Part shown: positions 43,565-55,307 of the stretch, piece by piece
Layout of the letters: each line of letters opens with the position of its first letter
How positions within the stretch are numbered: the stretch's first letter is position 1
Assembly (NCBI GenBank): GCA_037349315.1
Contig: JBAIAC010000057.1
Span: forward strand, 3,472,001-3,536,000
From: Chelydra serpentina
Lineage: Eukaryota; Chordata; Testudines; Chelydridae
Length of the DNA stretch: 64,000 nt
Reading direction: 5' to 3'
Program-made: the position numbers and the translations under genes
The notes under the pieces: model-generated
Seen by the model: the letters and a program-made list of their open reading frames with translations, nothing else
The model's database searches: none
Told to the model about the DNA's origin: nothing

Positions 43565-44575
43565 ATGAGGAACTGGACGGCCGGGCTGGAGGCGACAGAG
43601 GCACCCCTGGGCGCTGCCCGTGGGGCGTGTGAGCCGAGCGACCCCGTGCAGTTTGTGCTGGTGCCCCTGGTGTACTGCGTGGTGCTCTGCGTGGGGCTGC
43701 CTGGCAATCTGGTGGCCCTGCTGGCCTTTCTGCAGAGTGGCCAGGTGAGGAAGGCCATCCGCATCTACCTCATCAACCTCACGCTGGCAGACATCCTCTT
43801 CAACCTCACCCTGCCCCTCTGGATTCCCTACTACTTGGCCGGGGGCCACTGGGCCCTCTCGGACGCCGCCTGCCGTCTGGCCGGGGCTGCCTACTACATG
43901 GCCACCTACAGCGCCATCGCCTTCATGACCCTCATCAGCTTCGACCGCTACTGCACCGTCCGGGTGGCCAGGCTGGACCTGGCTCTGAACCGGCGCCACG
44001 GGGCCGCGGTGGCGTGCGTGGCGGTCTGGCTGGCGTGCTTGGGCTGCGCCATCCCCTTCCTGGCAGCCCGGCAGACCTGGGCGGGCTCTCGGGGCACCAC
44101 GTGCTTTGAGCAGTCTGTGGGGCACAGGCACTACGCCTACGCCATGGTGGGCTTCTTCGCCGCCTCCTTCCTGGTGGTGCTGGGCGCTTATGCCTCCATC
44201 ATGAGGTCGCTCTCGGCCACTGCCTCCCCCGGCAGCCACCGCCGGCTGGCCCGGGCCATGGTGCTGGGCATGCTGCTGGTGTTCGTGGTCTGCGTGGCCC
44301 CCTACCACCTCACCCTGGCCCCCTGGGTGGCCGGCCGGACCCAGACCCCCGGCTGCAGCCCACCCTCCACCCTGGACGTCCTGCACGCCCTGAGCGTGGC
44401 CTTGCTGAGCCTCAACAGCTGCATCGACCCGCTGATCTACTGCTTCTCCATCAAGTGCTTCCGGGCTGATCTGTGGAGGACGGCGCGCAGGATCGTCCGG
44501 TGCCTCCCGCTGCCCCCCTCCCCGCTGGAGAGGCCCGTACCCAACGTCCGCTCCTCCTCCTTCACCTCCTCCTAG
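43565..44575 (+). CDS. Platelet-activating-factor-receptor-like class A GPCR, intact single coding exon
   Basis: The protein has 336 residues and seven membrane segments. Landmarks are an N-glycosylation site N3WT, GN at 47-48 (helix 1), LAD with D76 (helix 2), C103 at the start of helix 3, DRY at 127-129, W155 (helix 4), TTCFEQ with C180 (second extracellular loop), VAPYH with P246 (helix 6) and DPLIY at 288-292 (helix 7). Helix 5 lacks the usual proline and helix 6 lacks the usual tryptophan, both as I recall for PTAFR. LPLWIPYY, CFE, the PYHLTLAPW region and LSLNSCIDPLIYCF also resemble PTAFR. The tail ends in a serine/threonine cluster (SSSFTSS). By analogy it would bind a lipid or other small ligand at the plasma membrane and signal through G proteins; the ligand is inferred only by family. 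I chose the first ATG after the acceptor; TTG at 43544 is upstream of the splice site. Human PTAFR lies elsewhere on 1p, so this is probably a paralogue. Confidence 0.85.
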   Translation: MRNWTAGLEATEAPLGAARGACEPSDPVQFVLVPLVYCVVLCVGLPGNLVALLAFLQSGQVRKAIRIYLINLTLADILFNLTLPLWIPYYLAGGHWALSDAACRLAGAAYYMATYSAIAFMTLISFDRYCTVRVARLDLALNRRHGAAVACVAVWLACLGCAIPFLAARQTWAGSRGTTCFEQSVGHRHYAYAMVGFFAASFLVVLGAYASIMRSLSATASPGSHRRLARAMVLGMLLVFVVCVAPYHLTLAPWVAGRTQTPGCSPPSTLDVLHALSVALLSLNSCIDPLIYCFSIKCFRADLWRTARRIVRCLPLPPSPLERPVPNVRSSSFTSS

Positions 44576-45780
44576 CCGGGCCGCTGGGAGAACGGCTCAC
44601 GGCTTAGCTCGGCTGCCTCTCCGGGGCACTGGCCCGCCCTAGCGCCAGCCTCCAGCGTCTTGGCCTCGTTGTGAGGATCTTGAACTTGCCCCCGGAGCTC
44701 TTCCAGCTGGATGGGGGAGGTCACCTGGTCACAGCATCTCCCTGGCCTGATTGGAGGGTGACCAAGTGCCCGGCGTGAGCTGGGGATCCGCTCCCTGCCA
44801 GCGTGCCCCGTGGCAGGAGGTTGGCAGGACGAGTCTGAGCCCACCTGCCCGGATGCACCCGGCACATCTGGATCTCCCTTGCTGCCGTCCTCAGGCGATC
44901 CAGCCCCCAGTGCTCCTCTGGGTCCAGACATGGGCCTCCCGGGGCTTCGGCTGGATCTGAAGGTTTGAGGGGTGTGGACGGTGGCACGTCTCCCTCCTCA
45001 GCAGTGCCGGCCTTGTTGCCTTCATGCTCCTCCTTGGGCAGATGTCCCCTACCATAGCTGCTCAGGGCATGTCCCTCACCCATCAGCCCCATCACAGTGT
45101 CTCCAACCTCCGTGCTGTTTCCTGGGGACTGCAGCAGTAGCAGTGATTAGCTCCTGGCCCTCCTGATGGGGACGTGCCCCCGGGGGGTTATGACAGGCTG
45201 TGAGTTGGTGGGAGGGATGCGTGGCTTTGAACCTGGTGTAATGCCCACGGGCAGGCCCCCTGTCTAGCAGGGGCAGGACAGAGGCTCCCACCTGCTTGGA
45301 CCACTTGACCCTCACTGGGGCTTAATTAGGGCCCTAGAGGGGTGGAGACGGGGTGAGCTGGGGACTAGAGGGTCAGAGCTGCCTGGGACAAGCAAGGGAA
45401 GGAGCAGATGAGAGCTGCCGGGAGAGTCGGGGTGCTGCGGGCCCCCTGGGGCAGGGAGGGGTTGCCCAGAGACCAGCAGGAGCTGGAGAGCCAGCGCTGG
45501 GGGGCTGAGGAGGTTCTGAGCTGGGGGGCTGTGGTCAGGTCGACGAGCCATGAGGTGGTTGCTCTCAAGTGGCTGGCCGGGTGAGTGGGGGCCTTCCCCA
45601 AGAGTGGAAAGGTGCTGGGGACCGAGTGCTGATGGGCTCCCAGGCGGGTGACCTGGAAGTGATGTTTCTGGAAAGGGGAGTGGAAAACCAGCATGCATTG
45701 GTGTGTCTTACTGGGGGAACTGGGAGAAGGGTTTTCCCAGGAGGGGTCCATTACATGAATAAATTCTGCCCGGAAGTGGC
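44576..45780 (+). other. Probable 3' UTR of the GPCR
   Basis: AATAAA at 45758-45763 is the first canonical poly(A) signal I found downstream of the stop codon. No repeat or gene intervenes. Confidence 0.4.
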
Positions 45781-46339
45781 ATCATTTGCATCACACAGTG
45801 AGAGAGACTGTGCTCTTTTTTGGTGGCTGGGCTGAGGGGAAACTGAGGCACATGCCCCTCAGGTTGGGTGCCTTATTACAGGGTCACTGTCAGGTCCCTT
45901 CCAAATGCATCTTCCCCCAGCAAAAAGCCAGACAGCTAGTGGCAGGGGCCCTGTGGGGCACTGTGGTATGCAGTCCTCTCTGGTGACTGGGGACAGCTAT
46001 CTGTAGGGTCCTCTCCAATAGCAGTTCCCCAGACTAGTGGAAAGGGGGCACAGCTGCTCCAGGAGAGCAGCTCCATCGTCACGAGTGGATAGTGACCCAG
46101 GGGGTTTGCTGTACTGATGGGGAGACGCTTACCCATGCGGAAGGTTATCCAGGGCAGGGCACCGGGAAATAGCAACACCCCCGCTATGTATAACAGCTCC
46201 TCTAGGTATGGATGGCTGCTAACTGGCTCTGTGTCTGCATGTATGTCTAATAATTGCTGGATCCAGTGGGGAATGACCCTCACTGTTAAAAATGTCCACC
46301 GCCTTTCCAGTCTGAATTTGTTCTAGCTTCATCTTCCAG

Positions 46340-46510
46340 CCATTGGGTCTGTGTGTGCATGTGTCTTCAATGTGCCTAGTTGCACACGTGTGTGTTTTCA
46401 TGCACATCTATCCTGTGTGCAACTGCCCGGGGGGTGTGTGTCTTGCTGTGTGCGATCAAATGGGCCCCTGTGTGTGTGATTGTATCTGCACTCGCATGTG
46501 CGTGAGAGTC
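46340..46510. repeat. Degenerate TG-rich simple repeat
   Basis: GTGTGTGCATGTGTC, ACACGTGTGTGTTTTC and GTGTGTGATTGT recur without a fixed period. Confidence 0.7.
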
Positions 46511-48530
46511 GGAGCTGTGGTTTCTTTGTCTACGAGCTGACTGTTCGAATCTGTTCCTCCCGGTCTGAATGGGGTTGCTTGTTATGCAATCATTTCAGCT
46601 TCCTTCTCTCTCACACTGAGTCACAACTGTCTAGCAAGGTCCAGATGCACTAACCTGCCCCTGTGAATGAGCTTGTGAACAGCCCAGAGAGCAGGCTGTG
46701 ACCCTGCTACTCTCGGGGGGGTTGGCACGGCCCCTGTGGAGGTTCCCACAGTGATATCACCGGCCGGGGATGTGTGTGTGGGCAGCCCGGTCGGTCACCT
46801 GGATCCCTGCAGCCCCAGCTTGGCACCTGCTTGACCCAAGCCTTGGCACTTACTCCACTGTAGCAATGCCAGTCCCCACCCCAGGGCATATGACCCCGTG
46901 GGGCACCAGAAACACGCTGGCAGTCAGCATCTAAGCATGTCCCACTCCCTCCAGGGCTCCCGCAGGAGATGAGGCTGGGAGCATTGTGTGCAGAGTCCCC
47001 AGATGAGAGGACACCTGCAGAGCGACCCCCTGTGCTGAGCTAAGAGAGGCCCTGATGGGCCATGCAGTCCCCCTGTGCCTAGGGAGGCCCCTGGGCCATG
47101 GCCGGAGCCATTTGGCTGTACTGTGCCATGCCTGAGACACCTGATTCCACCAGGCGGGGGGCAGTGGGGAAGCGACATGAGAGAGGCCCCTTTCAGAGAC
47201 ACAAAGGAGAGGAATTTTCTCTGCCCCTGTGCTGGTCCCTCTGGCTGCCAGGAGGGGGAGTGCTGGTGCAGAATTGGGGGGCGGGGATGGAAGAGGGGGA
47301 GCTCTGTCTGTCTGCCTCTCTCTCAATCTCCCCACAAGAGCGCGTGTGCTGGGTTGGCTCCGTAGGAGCTCGGAAAAGCCAAGTTGCCAGGGGCAAGAAC
47401 AATAGAATCCCCCCAGCCTCCATCGTTCAGACTGGCGCCTCTGGAGTGGTTAGCACTGGCTAGGGCAGAGGGTGGGGGGCCAGGAGCAGAGGAAGGATGC
47501 CAGTTCCCACTCCTTGCTCCCTCTTGCTATTGCGGCACAGAGATCCCCTAGGAAGGGCAGCGTCTCTTTAGGAGGGTCGGCTCCCTTGTCCCTGCGGCAG
47601 CGGCAACAATCCCGGCTCTGCACAGAAATAAGACGCCCCAACATTGGGGAAGCCACGTGGAGTCTGACTCCTGCCAGTCTGGTGTTTTCCCTTAAAGCCC
47701 CAGCTCCCGGAGTCACGTGAGCGTCTCAGCCTTCAAAGTTTCTAGCCCGGGGGATTGTAGAGAACCTGGAGGAAAGGCTCAGACAGCAGAAGGCAAAGCC
47801 CCCCACGTGGGTTGTGAGTCCTTTAAAACGCCTGCTTGCAGGGGGCCTGGCTCCTGGTTTCTGACCGCGTGCGGCTGGCAGTGCGGTCGTAGAGGTGACC
47901 TCGAGCCCCGGAGAACGCAGACAGAGAGCGGCTAGCAGAGAGGGGCTGTGTTATACACCGGTGCTCCCCAAGAGGGCAGCAGCTCACCTGCATAGCCAGG
48001 TCTAGAGATCGTTAATAAATAACTCACCCGGAGCCAAGGGGCGGCTGCTCCCCAGGTGATGGAGTTGCCCAGCCGGGGGAGCCTAGCCGAGGTGCGTGGC
48101 CAGGGTGCCGGTCCCCTGCGGCTGGAGCTGGAGGCCACCACCGTCCTCCGCCAATACCAGCCCCACCTACGCCTGCGTCACACCACCACCTGCCCAGCTT
48201 CATCAGCCCAGCCAGGAGGGGGTGCTGTGCCCGCCCCGCCCCTCACGGCGCCTGCAGGCCAGGATGACTCCACCACCCATGGCGACCGCAAAGGCAAAGC
48301 CGGGTGCCCCAGGAAGAAATTCAGCGGCGTGGCCTGGGCCCAGCGGCTCACGGCAGCAGGACGGCGCTGGACTGGCTCAGGGATTCTGCTCCCCAGGCCG
48401 AAGGCGAGCGGCTGGGCTTGGCATTCCGGTCACGCAGCACGCTAGATCGGTGCTGCGCTCGGAGCCTGTGTCCCACCCCCAGCGCTGAGTGACGTAGCCG
48501 AAGAGTCAAGAGATGAACCACGGGCCGGGG
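46511..48530. other. Intergenic, nothing identified
   Basis: GC-rich unique sequence. An open frame at 48056-48445 has no recognisable content. Confidence 0.4.
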
Positions 48531-48535
48531 AAGAG

Positions 48536-48740
48536 AAAGCCAGAGACAGGGAGAAGGGCTCTGTTCGCTGCTGAGGCCAGGAGTCCTGACTCTTTGGCCT
48601 CGGGCTCTAATTGCTCTAACCACCAGATGCCCCTGCCTCTCCCAAAGCTGGAAGAGAACCCAGGTGTCCTGAGCCCCAGTCCCCCACCCCCCTGTTCTAA
48701 CCCACTCCCAGTAAGAAGAGAGCCCAGGAGCCCTGGTAAC
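48536..48740 (-). repeat. Two SINE fragments in tandem
   Basis: AGGCCAGGAGTCCTGACTC and TTGCTCTAACCACCAGATGC are followed by GAGAACCCAGGTGTCCTGAG and then GAGCCCAGGAGCCCTGG. These are repeated reverse complements of the same tRNA-derived/MIR-like SINE core. Confidence 0.55.
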
Positions 48741-49779
48741 CAGTTGACACCTCTCCAGTGACAGAGCTGGATGCCAGGTGAAGCCAGGCCTGTTTCCTCC
48801 CAGAGGGTGAGACCCTGGTGCTCCTCAGGTGCTGTGTTAACCCTGGCTAAGGGCTGTTGGCGGCTCCGGACAGCCAGCTGCTCCCTGGCAGGGCGGAGTG
48901 TCCGCTCCTCCCCATGCTCCCACTTCATGGTCTTCTTCAAACAGCCTGTAGGGGAGGGAGGGGGGGCTGCCCAGCAGCAGAGCGTTGGGGGGGAGCCTGT
49001 CGCAAAGCCAGCGGGGGCACAGGGGGCACGGGGCACTTGGGAGGGGCAGCCCGCAGACTGCTGGCGCGAGCGGCGAGGAGGGGTCACCCGCAGGGGTCTC
49101 CGATCGCCCCTAACTCCTCCTGAAATCAATGGGAGTTGGGCACCTAAATACCTCTGAGGAGCTGGGAGCTGGGGGATATGGAAAGGCGACCTCCCTGTTT
49201 TTCCACAGGAACTTGGCCCTGGCCGTGTGAAAGGAACGTGGGGGTGGCAGTGCCAGCCGGCCGGAGAGCTGCCTGCGTCTGTGGGAGAAGGAGCTGGCGC
49301 TTTGACAATCCTGCCTCATTTCTTGCGCCTCCCTAACCTCAACGCTGCAGCGCCATTTGAAATGCAGGCGTTAATTGGCCAATTAGCATCACGGGCGGCT
49401 TTCTGGGGAGCCCAGAACCAGCAAAGGAGCAGCGGGGACCCAGCAGAAGGTCCCCAGAGTGCTCTCGCTTTCATCTCAGGCCTTCCTCAGCCCCTTCGTT
49501 CGCAAACCTGCCCTCACCCCCTCCTGTCTCAGAGCGGGCGTGTGCCCTTTGACCCTGGGGGGAGGGGGCTCTCTGGAGGGCGTAATTAATTAGAGCTTTG
49601 GAATGAATTACAAGGAATAACAAAGGAAAGGAAAGTGGAGCTGCCTGGAGTTCTCTCTCACCTCTCACCATGTGCCCCCCTCCGTCTGTCATCGCCACAG
49701 ACACACTGCTCCCCATCTCTAGCCATCCATCCTTAGACAGACAGCGAGGGGTGTGAAGGACGCATGACCGGCTGTCTAA

Positions 49780-50010
49780 GGAACTTATCTGGCCCCCGTC
49801 ATCACAGTACTTGAGCCCCTCGTAGCCTTTAATGTATTTATCCTCAGACCCCTGTAAGACAGGGTAGGGCTCTTGTCGCTCTTGTACAGATGGGAAACTG
49901 AGGCACAGAGCGGCTAAATGACTCGCCCAAGGTCACACACTGAGCCGGTGGCAGAGCAGCGAGTTGAATCCAGGATCTCCCAAGCTGCCGAACCAAAGGA
50001 TAGAGAGCTC
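49780..50010 (-). repeat. MIR-like SINE, near full length
   Basis: TGTACAGATGGGAAACTGAG, GCACAGAGCGGCTAAATGAC, TCGCCCAAGGTCACACACTG and AGTTGAATCCAGGATCTCCC follow each other as in the family consensus read on this strand. Confidence 0.7.
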
Positions 50011-50429
50011 AGCCCTGTCAGGCTGGCTGCTTCCCACTTGAAGGCCCTGAAGTCAGGGGAGATGTTCGTGGATTTCAAAGCCAGATGGGAACACTGTCCG
50101 AGCGTTCCTACAGCGCCAGGCCAGAGACCCTCTGCTGGTGGATCCCGCCTCGAGCCCAGAACCTGTGGCCGAGCTGGACCGGAGCTTTTAGTCGCCGGTG
50201 AGAGGAGGGAGTTTTTATGGGGGCCTCCTTCACCTCCTGTTCTTTTGGTTTAGCGCATTCCCATTGCTGTTTTCCCCCTTGGTCTTCACTGGCATGCAGG
50301 ATTCACCATCACCCCTTCCCCTAAACGGCCGCTGGGTGCTGTTGAAACAGCTGTTATGCCCTCCCCCAGAGGTGGCCGCATTTCAGCAGTGCTGGGAAGT
50401 TGTACTGCGCTTTGGGCCTTTTGAGATTT

Positions 50430-50640
50430 GCTGAGTCAGATGAATGAGTGTTAACGCTGCCTTCATTAGTAAGTGCCGTGACTTATTTTGCCTGCTCTAT
50501 GGAGGATTTTGTTCTGGCATTTAAAAAAACAAAACCCAAGCCCCTGGCTTCATTTGAGGCTTGAGTGGAAAGTGATGATTATTTTTAATACAACAGAGGA
50601 AGGCTAATAAAACCAGCAAGAGCATGAAATAAAACCAGTC
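50430..50640. other. AT-rich island in GC-rich DNA, candidate conserved non-coding element
   Basis: GCTGAGTCAGATGAATGAGTG contains an AP-1-like TGAGTCA. AGTGATGATTATTTTTAATA and CTAATAAAACC follow. It has no repeat signature and the composition contrasts with both flanks. Confidence 0.35.
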
Positions 50641-51539
50641 CCTTTTGGCCTAGCAGGGACACAGAGATGTACCAAGAACCCAGCACTGCCCGAGCCAGCA
50701 CTGCGTGCATCAAACCAGCCAGCTCCCTTCTCTGCTGCTAGCACTGGCTCTCCCAGCCCCCTTCCTCTGTGGCTGGCAGTTCACGTTCCCTTTGGCTCTG
50801 GGTGGCTGGGGTTCAAATGGCAGGTGGGTTTGTTCTGGGACTAGAGGGAGATCCCTCGCATTCCCAGTCTGGGGTGGAAACGGGACTGGGTCAGTGCAGG
50901 CGTCTACCGATTACATCTCTGTGATCTGTCCGGGCTCCAGGAATTGATTTAGGAGGCGGGCTGTCTCTCGAGTGTGATGTGCAGATAGTGCAAAGGCTGC
51001 CGAGCTGCAGCATGGCTAGTGCCTGCTAACTATTTCAGCCAGCGCCGAGAAATGAGCCGGTGGGGGAAGGGCTGGCGCTGCACTGGCCCGGGGTCCTCTC
51101 CCCCCGCACGGCACTGCAGGGGATGATCCCACGGTGGGAAAGGGAATTTGCACCCAGCCTGGCCTGGCTCTGGAGCTGTGTTAGCTAAGTGCAGCAAACA
51201 CACAGGCCTGGGGGCTGTTTTACCCAGCTCAGGAGCCATGTCCCACCTCGGCTTCCAATCCCAGCTGGGGAAGGATAATTGCCTGGTGCAGCCATCCACC
51301 AATCACTAGGCACACCGCCAGAGGCCAGGGGTTCACTGGCTATGAGAAACCCTCTGAGGCCTTGGCAGCTGATTAGAGGGCCCCTGAGCTGGAACCTGGA
51401 GTACAGGGTGGACCCTGGTTCCCCTACCAGCCACTGGGGGAGTGGCACAGTCAGGGCAGTGGATTTGAAGACCTCCTGGGAGAGTCTTTGATACCTCGGA
51501 AGGGGGAAAACACACTGACCTGGCCAGAGAGCCAAGCCA

Positions 51540-51663
51540 CGGAGAGAGAGCACTCCGAGTTGCAGAGAGAGAGAGGCTGCGGAGTGTGCAAATGAACGGC
51601 GGAAGGGGATGTTGGACCTGGAAGGAGCTAATTCCCAAAGCAGCCAGGAGGAGACGCCCTACT
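51540..51663 (+). other. Exon-like block with strong donor
   Basis: A purine-rich block (GAGTTGCAGAGAGAGAGAGG) ends CGCCCTACTG and is followed by the near-consensus donor GTGAGTG at 51664. It has no convincing coding frame. It could be a non-coding first exon or part of an unrecognised LTR element. Confidence 0.25.
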
Positions 51664-52429
51664 GGTGAGTGAATCCCGTATTGCTCCCCATATTCCGGCA
51701 TGGCCACAACCACGTAGTCAGGGCCCTGGCCTGGCCACAGTCTCCCAAGGGAGGTGCCATCCCCCGGCGATACACTGAGCAGCCTTGTGCTGGCCAGGGC
51801 CGGGGGCCCGCTCTGATCTCTCCCTGGCACTGCTCCGAGGGCGGGATGGTGTGGTTGGGTTTCCAGCCTGAGCTGGTGAAAGAAGGGGATCGATGGCCCA
51901 CTGGGCCAGGCTGCTGCCCCTGGCCAGGGTTCATCAGAGGCAGCCCCGTTGCCAGATGGGGCAAGGGACGGGCTTTCCGTGCGCCGGAGATGAATATGCA
52001 TGAGCCATAACTCCGGGTGATTGAAGACCTCATCTGCCAGCCAGCCAGAGCCTCTTTAATTTAGCAAAGCATCAGGGCGCGCTCTCTCCCTGAGCCCTGG
52101 GGGGGTTGTGCTGGTTGGGGCTGATAAGGTCGTGGTCTCGTGGGATGTGTTAAAAGCCAGAGCATGTCTGTGTGGGGCTGCGTGTAGTGCCAGCCCGTTG
52201 GCAAAGCTCCCGCCCTGCATCTCACAGCTACCTGCAGCAGGAGCAGCTGGGCGCGGTAAATGCCTGAGAAGCAGGAAGCTGGCAATTCTCCTGCTTTCCT
52301 TCTCAACCCCCGGCCCCTGCCCAAGGAGCCTGCGAGGGCCACTTGTGGTCTGGTGAAAATCAGGTGGGCTAAGAGGTGACTAGCTCAGGAAACGCCGCAA
52401 AGCGCAGTGACCGTGATCACCTCACTTCA

Positions 52430-52690
52430 TAACAAGCCCTGCCTGCTGGAGGATCCCCAAGCGCTTTACCAAGGACATGTGTGAATTGCCTCCCCTGCTG
52501 CTGAGATGCAGCCACCTCTGGGGTGGAACACGGCCACTGCTTAGCAGCCACACAGTAACGCTTTGCTGTGGACCAGGAAGCGAAGAAGAATCCTGCGTCC
52601 TGCTGGAACTGCTGGGGGAATGCAGGGAGGCAGGATGCGATCCCCTGAGTGAAGATTTGGCCAGGACCCCAGAGCTAACCTTTCAGCCTA
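52430..52690 (-). repeat. Old CORE/MIR-like SINE relic (orientation uncertain)
   Basis: GATCCCCAAGCGCTTTACC and the later CCTGAGTGAAGATTTGGCCA, GGACCCCAGAGCTAACC resemble this class in degraded form. Confidence 0.35.
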
Positions 52691-54995
52691 GTTAAAAAAA
52701 AAAAAGCCATGGGGTCTTTAATGGGTACCAGGGCTCAGGTCCTGCAAGCAGCACAGTGCCCTTAGTGCCATGCTGTGGTATTAGCCCAGTACTGATTTGG
52801 GGTGGGACAGCCCCACCTCTGGAGTAACTGCTCCATCTCCTGCTGCTCCCCTGCCCGGGTTTCCTTTTGCAGCTGGCACCTGCTTGGCCTGCCCGAGAGC
52901 CCAGCGCAGCAGGGCGGATTGCATTGCACCAGGGACGAGGACCTGGGTGGGGTGACTCCCTGGAGTGGGGGTGTAGAGACCCCATCCGGAGCTCGGGAGG
53001 GAAAGGGTTAACCCTCTCCTGCTGGCTGGGTGCAGGGGTTTGCAGGAGAGGGTTAACCCCAGCTGTGGGGGATGAATTACTCCCACTCCTCCCTGGATCT
53101 AGCTCTGTGCTGGGGGTGGGGAGCCAGGCACTGGGGCCAGGGGGAAAAAGGCTGAAGCTGAGTGGCGGAGGGGCTGAGAGGGCCGTTCCCTTGTCCTCTC
53201 TGAGTCCCAGGCCCTACCCCATTGCCGAGCCCTGTGGCCGAGGGAAGCCCTGTTGTGGCTGGGTTTGGTCCTTAAAGAGATAGGACATTCATTCTCCTGC
53301 CATACGGTGGAGCCCACCAGTGGGGATTTAAACCTGCCCAGGCTAGCAGAATCCTCTCCTGCCGTGCTCCCCCAGATCAGGCCCCGGGCTCCCCTCCCCA
53401 GCATCGCTCTGGCCTTCCCTGTGGGCCCTGGGTTGTTTGTGCAAATGATGCACGTTGAGCGGGACCAAGCCCCGTGGACCCCTCTTGGCCTGCACTGCAC
53501 CCTGCAGGCAGGGACTGGAGAGGGGTGGGGAAGAAGAGACACTGCAGACCAGACCTCCCCGCCTCGCCCTGGGGGTGGCTAACCTGGGTGATGTCGCTGA
53601 AGAGCCACAAGGCCAGGGGACGCTCCATGTGACACAGATCCTGCAGCGGCACCTTCCCAGTGCGTGGCAGTGAGTGTCCTGGCAATGCCCGGAGGGTAAG
53701 TTACTGTGATTAACCTGGCGGTACTGGGGGAAAGCCTGGCTCTCCCCTATTCATACTGGCTTTAGCTCAGTTTAATTCCGTGGGGCCTGAGGCTAAGATA
53801 CTCCAATCCTCCATGTGGGGCTGAGATGGTGTGTGTGTGTGAAGGTTAAGGGGACTTGAAGTCGTCTTTGTGTCTCCTGTGTTCTGGGCTATGCCATGGG
53901 GAGGGCCCTGCCTATCCCAGTGTCAGGGCAGCCTCGGGGTTGCTCTAACGTATGCTCTGCTCCCAATGGGTTCTGGGAAGCAGAGGATAACTGTAATGCA
54001 ATGCCATCCAGACCCATCCCTAGGGCTGGGAGCAGAGCCGAGGCACAACCCATCAGCTCGGGAGCCCCTGGGGGTTGCTCCCACCCCACTTTGAGGCCCC
54101 TTTATGCTGCCAGGGTAGGTGAAATGGGATTGAGCGTGGCTGACTGCAGCAGCCACCCGGCTCTGTACCAGCGGGAAGGGAGCCAGGCCCAAAGAGCTGG
54201 GGGGTGTTGAGCACACGGTGGGTGCTGAGTCTCGGGGCGATCTGGCTGTGGGTGTTGCAGTGGGAGCTGCTGAAAGGCTGAACTTTATTTTGGTGCCTAA
54301 ACGGGGGATGGGCTCTCTGGAAAATCTGGCCCTAAGAGCCTTGCCCACAGCTGCCCTGGTCGGTGTCAGAGCTGGGACTAGACCTGTAGGGCCGGCGATC
54401 TGTCAGTTCGAGCGCTGCAAATGCACAAGAATGCCAGCAAAGTCAGGGGCGTGACCCAGGGTTTACCCCACAGTAACAGGGCTCCCGGTCCGGCCCTTGG
54501 GCAGGCTGATCTTTGACCTCCCCATGCTCCCATCATTGGATCATGTCGCCTTCTCTGACGACCCCCGTCCTCCCAATCCCATGGCTGGCTCCGTTTCGCG
54601 GCTCACCAAGCATGGAGAGTTGGCCGGAGCCGCAGGTGGGGTGTCCCCCCTAGCTCACTTTCCCTGACAGCCACCCCCAGAGGTCAATGTCTGTAACACG
54701 CGGTGCCCCCCGGGATGCACCATCCATTGGTAATGAGGTTTGAACAGAGCTGCCCGGAAGCAGCACGCGTAGCTGCCTTGATAGCATATTAATTTTTAAA
54801 TGCACATATGAAAATTGAATTCTAATGTATGTAGCTTCTTGACGACGCTCCGGTCCCCTCCTTGGTAACCACGGCCCCTCCTTGGTAACCGGGACTCCTC
54901 CAGCGACAATTGCTATGCTGGGAAGCAGCGGAGACAGGAAAGCAGCTAGGGGTTTGCAATCTGGTTCCTGCCCAAAGCTTCATGCAGGCGAACAC

Positions 54996-55307
54996 CAGCA
55001 TTGCTAACCTGACTCAAAAACCAGGAGTCACATCCCTCCCCCCCACCCAAATCAGGAGATCAGCTTAAAAATCAGGAGGTTTTACAAATCAAAAGCTTTT
55101 TGGGATTATTTTTAAATTCACTGTTTAAAAAACAACAACAAACCTTTATTCTAGGACCACATTTTCCTGCTTTTCTCTCCCGCCCTGAGGACTAGAAAAC
55201 GAAAGCTGGGAGTCTCATGAAATCCCATGACTCCAGGAGCTGGGGCTTTTGGAAAAATGCCCAATAACTGGAGACTCACCAAAAAACCGCCAGAGTTGGC
55301 AGCGCTG
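54996..55307. mobile_element. MITE with imperfect terminal inverted repeats
   Basis: The left end CAGCATTGCTAACCTGACTC and the reverse complement of the right end, CAGCGCTGCCAACTCTGGCG, are related. The interior (AGTCTCATGAAATCCCATGA) matches a turtle repeat from memory. I found no target duplication. Confidence 0.6.

Noticed and set aside
43481..44386. 301-codon minus-strand frame
   Set aside because: It is antisense to the GPCR and results from the receptor's high third-position GC. It has no recognisable domain.
48056..48445. Frame preceded by a CCCCAG acceptor-like site
   Set aside because: The composition changes quickly to low-complexity, there is no donor or partner exon and no domain is recognised.
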